Origin: Micropterix aruncella
Lineage: Eukaryota; Arthropoda; Insecta; Lepidoptera; Micropterigidae
Length of the DNA stretch: 64,000 nucleotides
Direction of reading: 5' to 3'
NCBI GenBank assembly: GCA_944548615.1
Contig: OX155976.1
Location: 3,114,442 to 3,178,441, forward strand
In this document: positions 22,395 through 32,728 of the stretch, piece after piece
Numbering within the stretch: position 1 is the stretch's first letter
Layout: each line of letters starts with the position of its first letter
Notes under the pieces: model-generated
What the model was told of the DNA's origin: nothing
What the model saw: only the letters and a program-made list of their open reading frames with translations
The model's database searches: none
Program-made: the position numbers and the translations under genes

Positions 22395-23799
22395 CCCGCT
22401 CAGCACGTAACATCCCATTGGGGACATTTATGTCGGCCGCCTAAAGCCCGTAATGTCCGCTACCGGACAAAGCACTCGCCGCTGCGAAAAATGCAATTTA
22501 CGATTCGAAACGTCGTACTATATGCTTTCTGACGGCGCAACGATATGGCCAAAATATCTTTAATTCAAGATTTCTGTGTGGCAATATCGAACGGCGATTT
22601 AAAAAGTGAGCATAGACGTCAAAACGACAGTGTCCATCGGCCACCGCCGCGGCCCCGTATAGTTCCGCGAAATGGTTGATAAAAACAGTGTTTTGTGCAG
22701 TGTTTTGTGCCATTTACTGGAGAACAGTGAGTAATTTGCATTTTTAAGTAGTTTAGGCATGAGGATTAGTCAATTGAGATAGTCCATTTGCTGTTTTTCA
22801 CGATTTTTTAAAGAAAACACTTCGGCGACAACAAACGGCTCGCGAAAAAATGGTTGTTATTATTTTGTAATGTTTATGAAATACCCCGATATATTGCGAA
22901 ATATGACGTAATGTCGCTTTAATTTACTAACAAAATAAGTATTGTTTCATTTACATCCTAAGTTATCACATAATTAGGCGTATTTTGAAAATTATATCTT
23001 GTTTTGTAAAATGAATCGCGCAAAGAAACTTGTTTTGATAATTACTATGAGAGAATAAAGTGCGATTTTCCATAGTTTTTCGATGAAATGTGACTCTTTG
23101 GAGTATAGTAATTAGTTATTAGACATATAATAAGTCTATGATAAGACAATATAATTGAAAAAATCTAACGAATTTTATATTATGAGCATTCAAAGTTTAT
23201 TATCAAGTTGCGGACGCCAACTCTCAAAACTTTAGATTTTTCTATAATATCAGACAAAGCTGAAAGGTCTGGTGTGATTTCTAAGAAGTGTGATGTAGTA
23301 ATAAAGTTATTTTGAAAGAATTTCATATAAAAAAATACCATAAGTAGTCACAAATTAAAAAAAATTAATTTTTTTTTTTACGAGAATACATAAAAATTTT
23401 CTTGGCTGAATAAATAAATATTTTTGTATGCAAATAAGTAAAAAAAATATATCGTTTTGGTAAAGCATTTAATAAAGAACATAACTGTATTTACAATTTT
23501 TGCATATTTTACGTATTTTGTGACAAAAAAATCGAAATGATTTTATAGGCGAGTTTTTTCAGTTTGCCAATTTTGTAATATTTATTTATTATTATCTTAA
23601 TTGTTTTACGAGATAAGGTTATAATGTTTTATATGTCAAATTTCAATGCGATCATTTTTCTCTTTATCTTTTTTAAATCCGTTTAGTGGTTTATAAGTTA
23701 TGATCGTTTTTCTCAAGGCCGTTGACTCGCGTCGATTTTTTGCCCGAATATGTCGCGCGCAAAAGTGATAGGTGAGTTTTTACTTCGCGACAGGAGGGG
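22395..23799 (+). mobile_element. piggyBac-like element family D, copy 2, full length (1405 bp)
   Basis: TTAA at 22391-22394 and 23800-23803. It begins CCCGCTCAGCACGTAACATC and ends TTCGCGACAGGAGGGG. The left end has the CGTAA...TGTCC motif twice, 43 bp apart (22406, 22449). The internal 1.2 kb is AT-rich and non-coding. The right TTAA is shared with the next element. Confidence 0.93.
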
Positions 23800-23803
23800 T
23801 TAA

Positions 23804-25098
23804 CCCTTCACATCGCAAAGTCAAAATTCGGCCGTCCCGTTTGTTTTGTCAGTTTGGCGCGTAAAATTGGCGAGAGTCGATGGCCTTGAGGAAAATGATC
23901 ATAAGTTATAAACCACTATACGGATCATAAAAAGAATAACTGTAAAATGACCGCATTGAAATTTGAAATATAAAACTTTATAACTTTATCTCGTAAAATA
24001 ATTAAGATAATAATGAATAAATATTACAAAGTTGGCGAACTGAAAAAACTCGCCTATAAAATCATTTCGATTTTTTTGTCACAAAATACGTAAAATATGC
24101 AAAAATTGTAAATACAGTTATGTTCTTTATTAAATGCTTTACCAAAGCTATTATTGCATACAAAAATATTTAGTTATTCAGCCAAGAAAAATTTGATTAA
24201 TTCTCGAAAAAAAAAAAATTAAGTTTTAATTTGTGACTACATACGGTTTTTTTTTATATGAAATTCTTTCAAAATAACTTTTTTACTGCATCATACTTCT
24301 TAGAAAATCACACCAGAACTTTCAGCTTTGTCTGATATTATAGAAAAATCTAAAGTTTTGAGAGTTGGCGTCCGCAACTTGATAATAAACTTTGAATGCT
24401 CATAATATAAAATTGGTTAGATTTTTTCAAATATATTGTCTCATTATATACTTATTATATGTCAAATAACTAATTATTATAATCCAAAAAGTCACATTTC
24501 ATCGAAAAACTATAGAAAATCGCACTCAAAATATGGTAATTCTCTCATAGTAATTATCAAAACAAATTTATTTGCGCGAGCCATATTACGAAACAATTTA
24601 TAATGTTCAAAATACGGCTTATTATGTGATTACTTAGGATGTAAATGAAGCAATACCTATTTTATTAGCGAATTAAAGCGATATTACGTCATATTTCGCG
24701 ATATTTTGTGATATTTCATAAACATTACAAAACACAAACGGCCATCTATCCCCGGCGCGTAAGTTGTCGCCGAAGCATTTTGCATAAATATTCGTGAAAA
24801 ACAGCAAATGGACTATCTCAATTGACTAATCCTCATTCATTAACTACTTTAGAATGCAAATTACTCACTGTTCTCCAGTAAATGGCACAGAAACACTGCA
24901 CAAACACCGTTTTTATCACCCATTTCGCGCGACTACACGCGGCCGTGAAAGTGGCCAGCGATCACTGACGTTTGACATCTCGGCTCACTTTTTAAATCGT
25001 CCTTCGATATTGCCAGACGGAAATCTTGAATTGGAGATATTTTGGCCATATCGTAGCGCCTCCTTTGGTCCCGCAAAGGACGTTACGGAGCGACCGGG
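23804..25098 (-). mobile_element. piggyBac-like element family D, copy 3 (1295 bp), inverted relative to copy 2
   Basis: TTAA at 23800-23803 (shared) and 25099-25102. Collinear with copy 2 in reverse orientation, but its outer 60-70 bp at 23804 differ from copies 2 and 4. Together the pair forms an inverted repeat of about 2.7 kb. Confidence 0.92.
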
Positions 25099-25139
25099 TT
25101 AACTATGTTAATTTTATTTTATTGTTATATTGCTTTTAA

Positions 25140-25262
25140 AATTTTATATTGCAACATTGCAACACTGACATATTCATATATGATTGTCAAAATTCAATAA
25201 CAACAAACTATAATGTATTTTTAGGTTATGAATGATTCTTTGAAAACGAACGTACAGTCCTG
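25140..25262. repeat. Right arm of the inverted repeat around D2/D3
   Basis: Reverse complement of the 22195-22325 landmarks: CAACACTGACATATTCATA and GTATTTTTAGGTTATGAATG. Confidence 0.6.
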
Positions 25263-25904
25263 AAAAACAAATACAAGTAATATGCCAGATGCAGTGAAAA
25301 TTGATTTTTGTTACTATATTCCTCGTGTCAGACTATTCAGACTGTTACCTTCGACACATTTTTATTATTCAAATGATTTTATTGTGCAATTTATTTGGCG
25401 CAGGCCGATGCTTCTAAATGACAGATTTCGACAACCGTCTCACAATCACACATCGAGAATACAATGGCATGCAATGACATCTGGATTTAAATGGAATGAG
25501 GATGATATTAGAGCACCAAGTGGCCGCTACGGCAGCCATCTTGAAATTTCGCCTAAGCAACTGAACAATAGGTTTACGCAAAAAACACACATAAAAAAAA
25601 ATACAGAAAGGAACAAACACATTACGCCATGATTCCTCGCGATTTGTAGAAATAAACTGGTATTTTTATTACTCGCTTCCTGCGTTATTTTCCTGATTAT
25701 TTTCACACTCGGTGCATATTCATATCCGACCACTGTACCACGGTCTACCCGAGTTAGAAGCAGTAAACGCACTTTCGAGTGGAATAGCGATGTGGGGATA
25801 GCAGAGGGCGTTACGGACGGTCGGCGGTTGACAAAACTCTCGGACGTTTAAACATTCGCGTTAAAGAAATAGGGTCCATATGGCGGCCATATGGGAGTCG
25901 GGTC
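25263..25904. other. Unassigned intron stretch with a 116-codon open frame
   Basis: A plus-strand open frame at 25282-25632 encodes 116 residues with no motif I recognise and no splice context. It may be chance or a remnant. Nothing else is recognisable. Confidence 0.3.
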
Positions 25905-25961
25905 ATCGCTCGCTTCCATTTCAATTTTGTTCTAAGAGAAGCTACTGTCTGGTATACTGTG
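25905..25961 (-). repeat. Solo end of family T element
   Basis: TTCCATTTCAATTTTGTTCT through GGTATACTGTG matches the terminal 57 bp of family T. The other terminus is not present. Confidence 0.6.
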
Positions 25962-26394
25962 ACTGTACATCCTGTTCAATTAACTTTACCCGTACAAAGC
26001 ATACATTACATTTTTTTTTCTAATGCAGCGCAAAGATTTTTGCGCTGCATTACGGCTTGCAGAGCAGACAAAACAGAGTTTCACAAAAATGCCTATAATT
26101 ACTCTGCGGATGGTCGAAGACGACTGAGCGTAGGCCGACTCCCAATAGGTCCAAGCGCGCTGCGACGAGTATTCACTTCAAAATAAAAGTACTCTCCGGA
26201 CACACTGTAAGTCACATCGTATGCACCTCGAGCCAGCTCCCACCTCTCATAAAACGCCGTAAGAAAAGTCATCAATAAGAATAGGAAAATTAGAAATGCG
26301 CGTTTTCTACGTATCGGTAGCGTTCAGTTGCCGGGGCGCGAGCGGAAAATGGCGGCCGCAACGGCCCCTCGGAGAGGTACCGTGCGACACTTAC

Positions 26395-26591
26395 CGGGTC
26401 CACAAAGTCGGCTTTCCTGTCGACGGCGTCCTCCGCTGGCGCGGGCGTCACACTCACCGTCATATTGGATTGGCGGTGCTCCCGCAGCGCCCGCGAGGAG
26501 CGCGTGGGCCGCGCCGCCTCGCCCGCGGGGGCCGCGGCCAGCGCAGCGTTCGCCGCCGCCATGCGGGTCTTCGTTGGAGTGTCTCGTAACG
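26395..26591 (-). CDS. Kdm5: Kdm5 exon 7 (Ala-rich linker before PHD1)
   Basis: Residues 302-367. Two leading bases complete a codon from exon 6. The frame then reads LRDTPTKTRMAAANAALAAA, an Arg/Ser-rich stretch, and DAVDRKADFVDP before the donor CCG|GTAAGTGT (phase 0). The acceptor is AAATGTCAG. GC content is high and CpG-dense as in exon 5. Overlapping plus-strand open frames here are shadows of this GC-rich exon. Confidence 0.82.
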
Positions 26592-26739
26592 CTGACATTT
26601 ACAAAATTATTAACATTATAACCTCTACTTTTTAAATGCTCACTCTTGACTTTATCTTTAACCCTCTATTGGCGAACGAAGGATCCATTGCATTCTCGGA
26701 TCGGTCTAACTCAGAATTCAGCTCCTATTCAGTATCCTC

Positions 26740-27145
26740 CTCGCGTAGAAGACTACCCCGGGTGGGATTGTCGTATCTCCGGCCTCGCGGTCGGCGGATC
26801 GGTTTCCCCCGGGGAACGACCTCCCCGGGGAGAGTTTCCCCCGGGGAGAGGACCGCGCGAGCGACCTCGATCCTGTAACCGGTCAGGAGGCCGAAGGTAT
26901 CCTGAAGGTTAATTCCGAACGGGATATCCTTCCAAACGGGTAGTCCGGGGGAGAGGCTGCCCGCTTTTACCTTTCCCGGTGCCTCGCCGTAAGGCGTTGG
27001 CCTCTGACTGGCAGGTGGCGTAACTAGATTGTGGATTGTTTTTCGTCCTAAGTCTTCTGCACTCGCCTCACAGGAGATAAAACGATATAATATCGTTAAA
27101 ACTTCCCGAGGTGACGGGTTCATCCGATGTAGTTGACAGCTCTAG
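26740..27145 (-). repeat. Repeat family B, copy 2 (partial)
   Basis: Same order as family A/B: GAGAGGACCGCGCGAGCGAC, GCCTCGCCGTAAGGCGTTGG, AACTTCCCGAGGTGACGGGT and GTAGTTGACAGCTCTAG at the end. It includes an internal short repeat CCCCGGGG(A)GA about three times. Confidence 0.65.
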
Positions 27146-27725
27146 TCGTGCGGTTTGCCGGTCGGTAGCGAATGGTTTCGTGCAGCTTGGGCCAAACTCA
27201 TATATCACAAACTCACATTCAGAAGCCTTCTTGTGTGGAACTCTCGTGTCTCAGACCCCACAGCTGGTGGATCGGTTTCTCCTGGTAGTATTGCCACCCG
27301 GCGCTACTGGACAGTTTACGCACCATTCGGTGACGCCAATCGGTTGTGCACTCTTGACTAATTGCTGAAGGAATCTGGCGGCTATGGAAATATACTGTCC
27401 CCTAAGCAGCGGGGGTGGACAATGACCCATCAACCGCTCTCGAAATGACCATTAGGCTAACTAATCCTGAATTCAGAGCCGGGCAAAAGATGCCTTTGAT
27501 CCGCGAAAGATTCAAACGGAATAACCGTTGAATTTATGGCAGGTAGTGGCCCCGTAAATTACTTCGGTCCCCTAACCAGTCGAGAGGAGGGAGGTATCCT
27601 GAAGGCTAATTCCAGACCGAGATATCCTGCCAAAATTGGTAGCACTACCTTTCTGTCTCAGGGCATCGCATTGAATCTCCCCCACTCAATTACCCGACAC
27701 CTTGGAGAGTAGCAACATTGTCCGT
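27146..27725 (-). repeat. Repeat family B, copy 3 (partial)
   Basis: The second B unit follows directly in the same orientation: GGCGCTACTGGACAGTTTAC, CCTAAGCAGCGGGGGTGG and GAGATATCCTGCC landmarks. Either a tandem pair or two insertions. Confidence 0.6.
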
Positions 27726-27762
27726 GGCCTGTCAGGCTCATTGCGCTATTTATACTTTTTAA

Positions 27763-28068
27763 CCCGTTGAGTATGAGTCAACCAAATCTGGTCGCGAAAC
27801 AATTATCCGTTGAGTACAAGTCGACCAAATCTGGTCGCGCGTTTTTTTCACTTCTTTGACATTCTCATATTTATTCATAATTATCTAATTGTTTTACAAA
27901 ATGATATTTCAATATTCTATATTCGAAATTTCAATGCAATCATTGTGCAGTTGTTCTTTTTATGATTGGTGTAGTAGTTTCGTAGTTATAGTACTTTAAG
28001 GTCGATGTCGCCGAAAATCCTGCAAAAGAGACAGATGCATCCATGAAAACACCCATTTACTCCAAGGG
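27763..28068 (-). mobile_element. piggyBac-like MITE family C, copy 4 (306 bp)
   Basis: TTAA at 27759-27762 and 28069-28072. GTCGCG terminal subtype, as in copies 1 and 2. Confidence 0.92.
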
Positions 28069-28321
28069 TTAAGGTGCGTATTTTCTATTTATTCCATCAC
28101 AATTGTTTATTAAATCTCTCTAAACTATAAACTCATTTTAAGATGTAAAACTATTTTTATTTGTATTTAAATGTCTTACAGTACAGTAATGTTTTTAAAT
28201 TATTTTCAGATTTGTAAATGAATATGTTTATATCTGTCAATTCCTGTATAGGTCAGAGATTACTTTGAAGAGCTTATTTGGATATTAAAAAAATAGAGAA
28301 TAAACAAATGGACCAATTTAA

Positions 28322-28565
28322 CCCTTCAAGCCCCGCGACTTCGATATCGAAGTCAACTGAACTCGTCCAGGAAAAGTGATTTGATTGGGTTTTTCGTGTC
28401 ATTTCGTATGCAGTTATATTTTATTTAAATGCACGATGATACAAATATCATTGTGCATTAAAATAAAATACAACTGAATACGGAATGACACGAAAAACCC
28501 AATCAAATCACTTTTCCTAGACGCGTTCAGTTGACTTCGATATCGAAGTCGCGGGGCTTGAAGGG
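28322..28565. mobile_element. piggyBac-like foldback MITE F (244 bp)
   Basis: TTAA at 28318-28321 and 28566-28569. Almost the whole element is one inverted repeat: each arm starts CCCTTCAAGCCCCGCGACTT and contains the 18-bp perfect palindrome GACTTCGATATCGAAGTC. The arms are nearly identical over about 110 bp, so a transcript would fold into one long hairpin. Confidence 0.92.
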
Positions 28566-28625
28566 TTAATAAGGATTATCATAATATTAATAATTATATA
28601 AAATCAAGCATTGTTTTATATCACA

Positions 28626-29389
28626 CTAGCTGACCCGTGCCCACTTCGTTGGGCGGTAAACATTTTTACTTGTGATGAAATTATGAGTGTGGCTCGGTTA
28701 GTACTGAGTGTTATGATTTATTTCCTGACTGCCAAAAGAAGGGTTATATTTTTACTGCGTATGTATGTATTTGCATGCCAATTTGACTATATTACCGTTA
28801 TTTGTGAGTGTCTTCTTGTGAAAGTCTTATTTGTGAGTGTCTTATCTCTTTATTTTATTTTATTTTATTTTAACCATTTATGCAGTAAAAGTTAAATTAT
28901 ATGCAGTAAAAGGGAAAAGTCTTTTGTTTTTTAAACACTTGAGACGATTAATTTACTTATTTTGATAATAATTCATAATTGTTGATAATATGACCAATAA
29001 ATATGACCTAACGATTTAAATTATTTTTTTTATATAAAATACTACTTTTTGTGACTTAAATATAAAAGTTAGACATATGCTGTCGCTGACTTTTTTGTAG
29101 GCATTATCAAGATCTACAACTTTTCTCTAGAACTTAATCATATATCTCTCATCGTTAAGGCAGCGTTCGTAAGAAACGTTTTCGTTTGTCCGTTTTTTCC
29201 GACCTGCTTTGGAAATCCGACTACCACGAAAAAGTCTTTTCGTTTTTCGGATTAATATATAGCCTATGAAACTCACAAATAACGTGGCTTTCTATTGGTA
29301 AAAGAATTTTCAATATCGGTTCAGTAGATCCAGAGATTACTTCCTACTACGTCACAAACTTTACCTCTTTGTAATATTAGTATAGATTA
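28626..29389 (+). repeat. Interspersed element starting CTAGCTGACCCG, copy 1
   Basis: Starts TAGCTGACCCGTGCCCACTT and ends AATATTAGTATAGATT, the beginning and end of a very common insect element often linked to Helitrons or RTE tails. A second element starts immediately after it. Confidence 0.55.
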
Positions 29390-29962
29390 GCTGACCCGGC
29401 GAACTTCGTACCGCCTAACAGTCAATGAATGTTGTGTTACAGATTAGCTTAACTTAATTTATGATTTTATGAAAGTAATAAAATGAAAACAAAATAAATA
29501 TTAAGTTCACTACTTTATTAAGATAATAACACAAAAAGAAATATAAAAGTACAAAAAATAAGTATATCAATCGCGTGTCAGCAAGGCATGATTGAATTAA
29601 ACTACTTACATATTGTGCAGCATGGGATGCACTGGGTTTAATTCTCTTCATTGAAGCACCTTGTGATATACGACATTTTTTTGTTTTTTTATTAGGCGCA
29701 AGAACAAATAAAGCGGATGATTTGTCGACACGTGAACATGCCACGTACAACTGACCATGAGAAAAACACGGATTTACATTTTGTATGCGAAAATGATTTT
29801 TCTTTTATTTTATTTTTTCGTTAATTTTCCTATGTTTTTAATAGTTATTCTGCTATTCGTGACGGAGACAAATACAACAAATAAAAAACCATGAAAATAG
29901 GACTAGCCGTTCTCGAGTTATAAGTGTTTGAACAAACCCCACTTTGTTTTATATATATAGAT
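29390..29962 (+). repeat. Interspersed element starting AGCTGACCCGG, copy 2, with Helitron helicase remnant
   Basis: Starts AGCTGACCCGGCGAACTTCG and ends TTATATATATAGATAATTG. Its minus strand at 29640-29760 encodes QLYVACSRVDKSSALFVLAP, the conserved end of the Helitron Rep/helicase protein. No other helicase motif remains, so this is a truncated remnant. Confidence 0.6.
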
Positions 29963-30029
29963 AATTGCATAAGTTTGTACCTGATTTAATGGTATTAATT
30001 CATCATTATTAATCATCATTAAGGCTTAA

Positions 30030-30717
30030 CCCCTCGCGTACCAGACGGCCCGAAACGTCCAGAATTGATATTTACCGTCGAACCCCAGACGGCCCGAAAT
30101 GGCCAGGCGAGGCCGACCGCTAATTATGGATTATTTAATCTTACTGTCTCGCACCAACCACTTAGCCAGTAGTATGTGCGAGGAGCGGAGAAAATTCTCT
30201 ACCGTTTGGTAGCCAGATAAGTATTTTTCGTCACGTTGACTAGCCACTACAAATTTTTGAAGATCCATAGTGCCGCGATCGCTCGGCCGGTAAACAAGAC
30301 GTTCGAGACGTAAAGAGAAAAAACGTTCGTTTGGGGAATAAGTAAAACGGGAATAAGTAAAACGAAGTCATAGTTTTAATGCAGCATATTATAATTATTA
30401 TAAAACTTTTCACAATCTCCGGAAATAGTGATTTATGGACTAAAAAAACATTTTTTTTATCGCCAGTGGCTAATTTTTATCGTTAGTACAACTTTGACTA
30501 ATAATTATGAATAATCTTTATTGCTTTACATAACGACGTTACAAATATCTAATAGCAAATTTCAATAGGAACATAAAACAGGTCTTTTTTAGACGATCGG
30601 TGTGACAGTTTCGGAGTAATCGTTTTTTTTCTGAAACGCCATCTTTTTTTTGAGACTCGCGAATTTCTTACGGGCCGTAAGGCACACATTAAAATTCAAA
30701 CCGCGGGCCGCGAGGGG
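30030..30717 (+). mobile_element. piggyBac-like non-autonomous element family E, copy 2 (688 bp)
   Basis: TTAA at 30026-30029 and 30718-30721. Begins CCCCTCGCGTACCAGACGGC. The left end has CCAGACGGCCCGAAA twice, 44 bp apart (30041, 30085). The body matches 14549-15209, but those terminal motifs replace the GGGACA..TGTCCC dyads there. The right TTAA is shared with the next element. Confidence 0.92.
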
Positions 30718-30721
30718 TTAA

Positions 30722-31027
30722 CCCTTGGAGTAAATGGGTATTTTCATGGATGCATCTGTCTCTTTTGCAAGATTTTCGGCGACATCGACCTTAAAGTACT
30801 ATAACTACGAAACTACTACACCAATCATAAAAAGAACAACTGCACAATGATTGCATAGAAATTTCGAATATAGAATATTGAAATATCACTTTGTAAAACA
30901 ATTAGATAATTATGAATAAATATGAGAACGTCAAAGAAGTGAAAAAAACGCGGAACCAAATCTGGTCGTATCATACTCAACGGATAATTGTTTCAGAACC
31001 AGATTTGGTCGTATCATACTCAAGGGG
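30722..31027 (+). mobile_element. piggyBac-like MITE family C, copy 5 (306 bp)
   Basis: TTAA at 30718-30721 (shared with family E copy 2) and 31028-31031. Second terminal subtype (GAACC, TCGTATCATAC). Confidence 0.92.
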
Positions 31028-31036
31028 TTAAGCCTT

Positions 31037-31365
31037 TTTTAAACTGATTTCGAAAACTTTCAGGCACAATTACTCCTACAATGTAAGCGGTGAGTGTATT
31101 TTATTTTAATTTCATAAAATTGACTGGTTAACTCTCTAACGTCGCGCTTAGCCACATTTTTAATTTAGGCCCTAAATTAATTACAATTAATTAAAACGTG
31201 ATAGCGCTCTTAGTTACACTAAATATGCTTTACCATAAACACCCTTATACCACCACTGCGCAAAGATACTTATTCTGTGCTAGCGCTGCGATAGAAATTT
31301 TAGTATGCACCCGGTCGACGGTGCGAGCGGACGTGGAATTTGTACCTGACGCTTCGTCAATGCCT
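31037..31365 (+). repeat. Direct repeat shared with 17190-17520
   Basis: Same order of landmarks as the 17-kb copy, ending near GAGCGGACGTGGAATTTG. It lies between a TTAA element and Kdm5 exon 6. Confidence 0.65.
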
Positions 31366-31443
31366 TCGATTCATTTGATTTCCAAAAATAGGAATAGCAG
31401 AAAATATTAACTTAAAATAAAACCATTCTTATTAAAAACTTAC

Positions 31444-31585
31444 TTCTCTTATTCTCAGTATTGTCATCATTCTGCACCTTAACAGGTGTTCTCTTTAAGT
31501 CCTTCAATCCATCTTTTGAATCGAGGTTTGAGTCGTGCAGAGAACCTTCTGACTGGCTGCCTTCCTGCTCCTGATCAGGTTCGCT
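31444..31585 (-). CDS. Kdm5: Kdm5 exon 6 (acidic linker)
   Basis: Residues 255-301 plus one base. The sequence starts SEPDQEQEGSQSEGSLHDSN and continues with KDGLKDLKRTPVKVQNDDNT, an acidic, probably disordered linker. The acceptor is AATTTTCAG and the donor GAGAA|GTAAGT, phase 1, which matches the two-base start of exon 7. It is recognised from splice signals and phase rather than a domain. Confidence 0.8.
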
Positions 31586-31794
31586 CTGAAAATTAGAATA
31601 CAATTAAGTACTAAACTGCTACTTTGAAATCCTATCCTTCTCTAAACCATCTAACTAATATGGAAGTATCCTTGAGCCTATTATCGACAGCCTTCTCTGC
31701 TTCATGTAAAATCTATAATGACATAGACCTTAATTGAGTCTAACAACACTTGAGATTTGTAAACTACTACAGGTGATCCAACAACCCCAAGTAG

Positions 31795-32240
31795 AGTTTG
31801 TCAACTACAACGGGCGAGCCCGTCGCCTCAGGAAGTTTTAACGATTAGTCGTTCTATCTCCTTGGAGTGAGCGCAGAAGACTTGGACAAACCGGTCCACC
31901 GTCAAGCTCCGCCACAAACCCGTAAGAGGCCAACGCCTTAACCGCGAGATAGCCAGGAGTGTTACCCGGCGGGCTTACACTCACATCCTTACTTCCAATT
32001 ACGACCAGATTACTTCAGTCTCTCAATTGGTTACAAGTTCGAGGTCGCTTGCGCGGTCTTCTCCCTTACGAAGCGTTAAAACGGTGTATACCAAATTTAT
32101 CGCGAACCACGGCATCCTTTGCCCGGCTGTTTACCCAGGATCGGGTAGCCGATGGTCGTTTCAGGTGCAGTCGCCGTAAGGTCCGCAACTACCCCCGCTC
32201 TATAGGAAACAGTACTGCTTCCAGGCTCCCCCGAATGTCA
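31795..32240 (+). repeat. GC-rich repeat family A, copy 2, right-truncated
   Basis: Starts TTTGTCAACTACAACGGGCG and follows family A to AGTACTGCTTCCAGGCTCCC, then breaks into a short AAAGAGAAG repeat. It retains the open frame common to A copies (31959-32240: MLPGGLTLTSLLPI, then RGRLRGLLPYEALKRC and FTQDRVADGRF). Confidence 0.7.
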
Positions 32241-32309
32241 TCAAAAGAGAAATATAAAAAAAGACATCAAAAGAGAAGAATAAAAAAATGCTGGTGCTAT
32301 CTGCTGGAT

Positions 32310-32600
32310 TTCTGTGCTGGGAGAGGGAGAGTGGCAAAGGGCAATGGTGGGGAGAGGGGGTAAAGGATGGGAGGAGGAACGGTAGTTAGGGGGGGGGGGT
32401 AAGTGTAGGGAGAGAGGTTAGGGAGGTAAAAAGGGGGAGAGAGTGAGAGGGAGAGTTGGAGGGAAGGATGGCGAGGGACCAGAGGGGGTGGAGAGGAGGT
32501 AGGTGGAGGGGAGAGGGGTTTGAGGGCGGTTGGAGGATTGGTGGGAGGGGGTTTGGCGCGCGAGGGCGATTGTCTACTTGCCGGGAAAGTCTAGGGGTGG
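32310..32600 (+). repeat. G/purine-rich low-complexity tract
   Basis: About 290 bp dominated by GGGAGAGG, GGGGGT and GGAGG runs on the plus strand, with several G-run clusters able to form G-quadruplexes. It lies in the Kdm5 intron between exons 5 and 6, so the pre-mRNA strand is C-rich. Confidence 0.7.
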
Positions 32601-32728
32601 CAAAACCGATTTTTTACTCAATATACTCACAGATAGAAACAAATTTTAAAGCTAAAGTGAATTAGCTAAAGTAAAGTGAATTAGCTTGAAACTTTTTGTT
32701 TACTTTCTGCCGCACAAAATATAATGTA

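Noticed and set aside
26296..26621. Two 97-codon plus-strand open frames opposite Kdm5 exon 7
   Set aside because: They are GC-rich antisense shadows of the exon, with no motif or splice context.
32310..32600. G-rich tract as a telomeric or CpG-island promoter
   Set aside because: No TTAGG repeats and few CpG; it is simple purine-rich low-complexity sequence.
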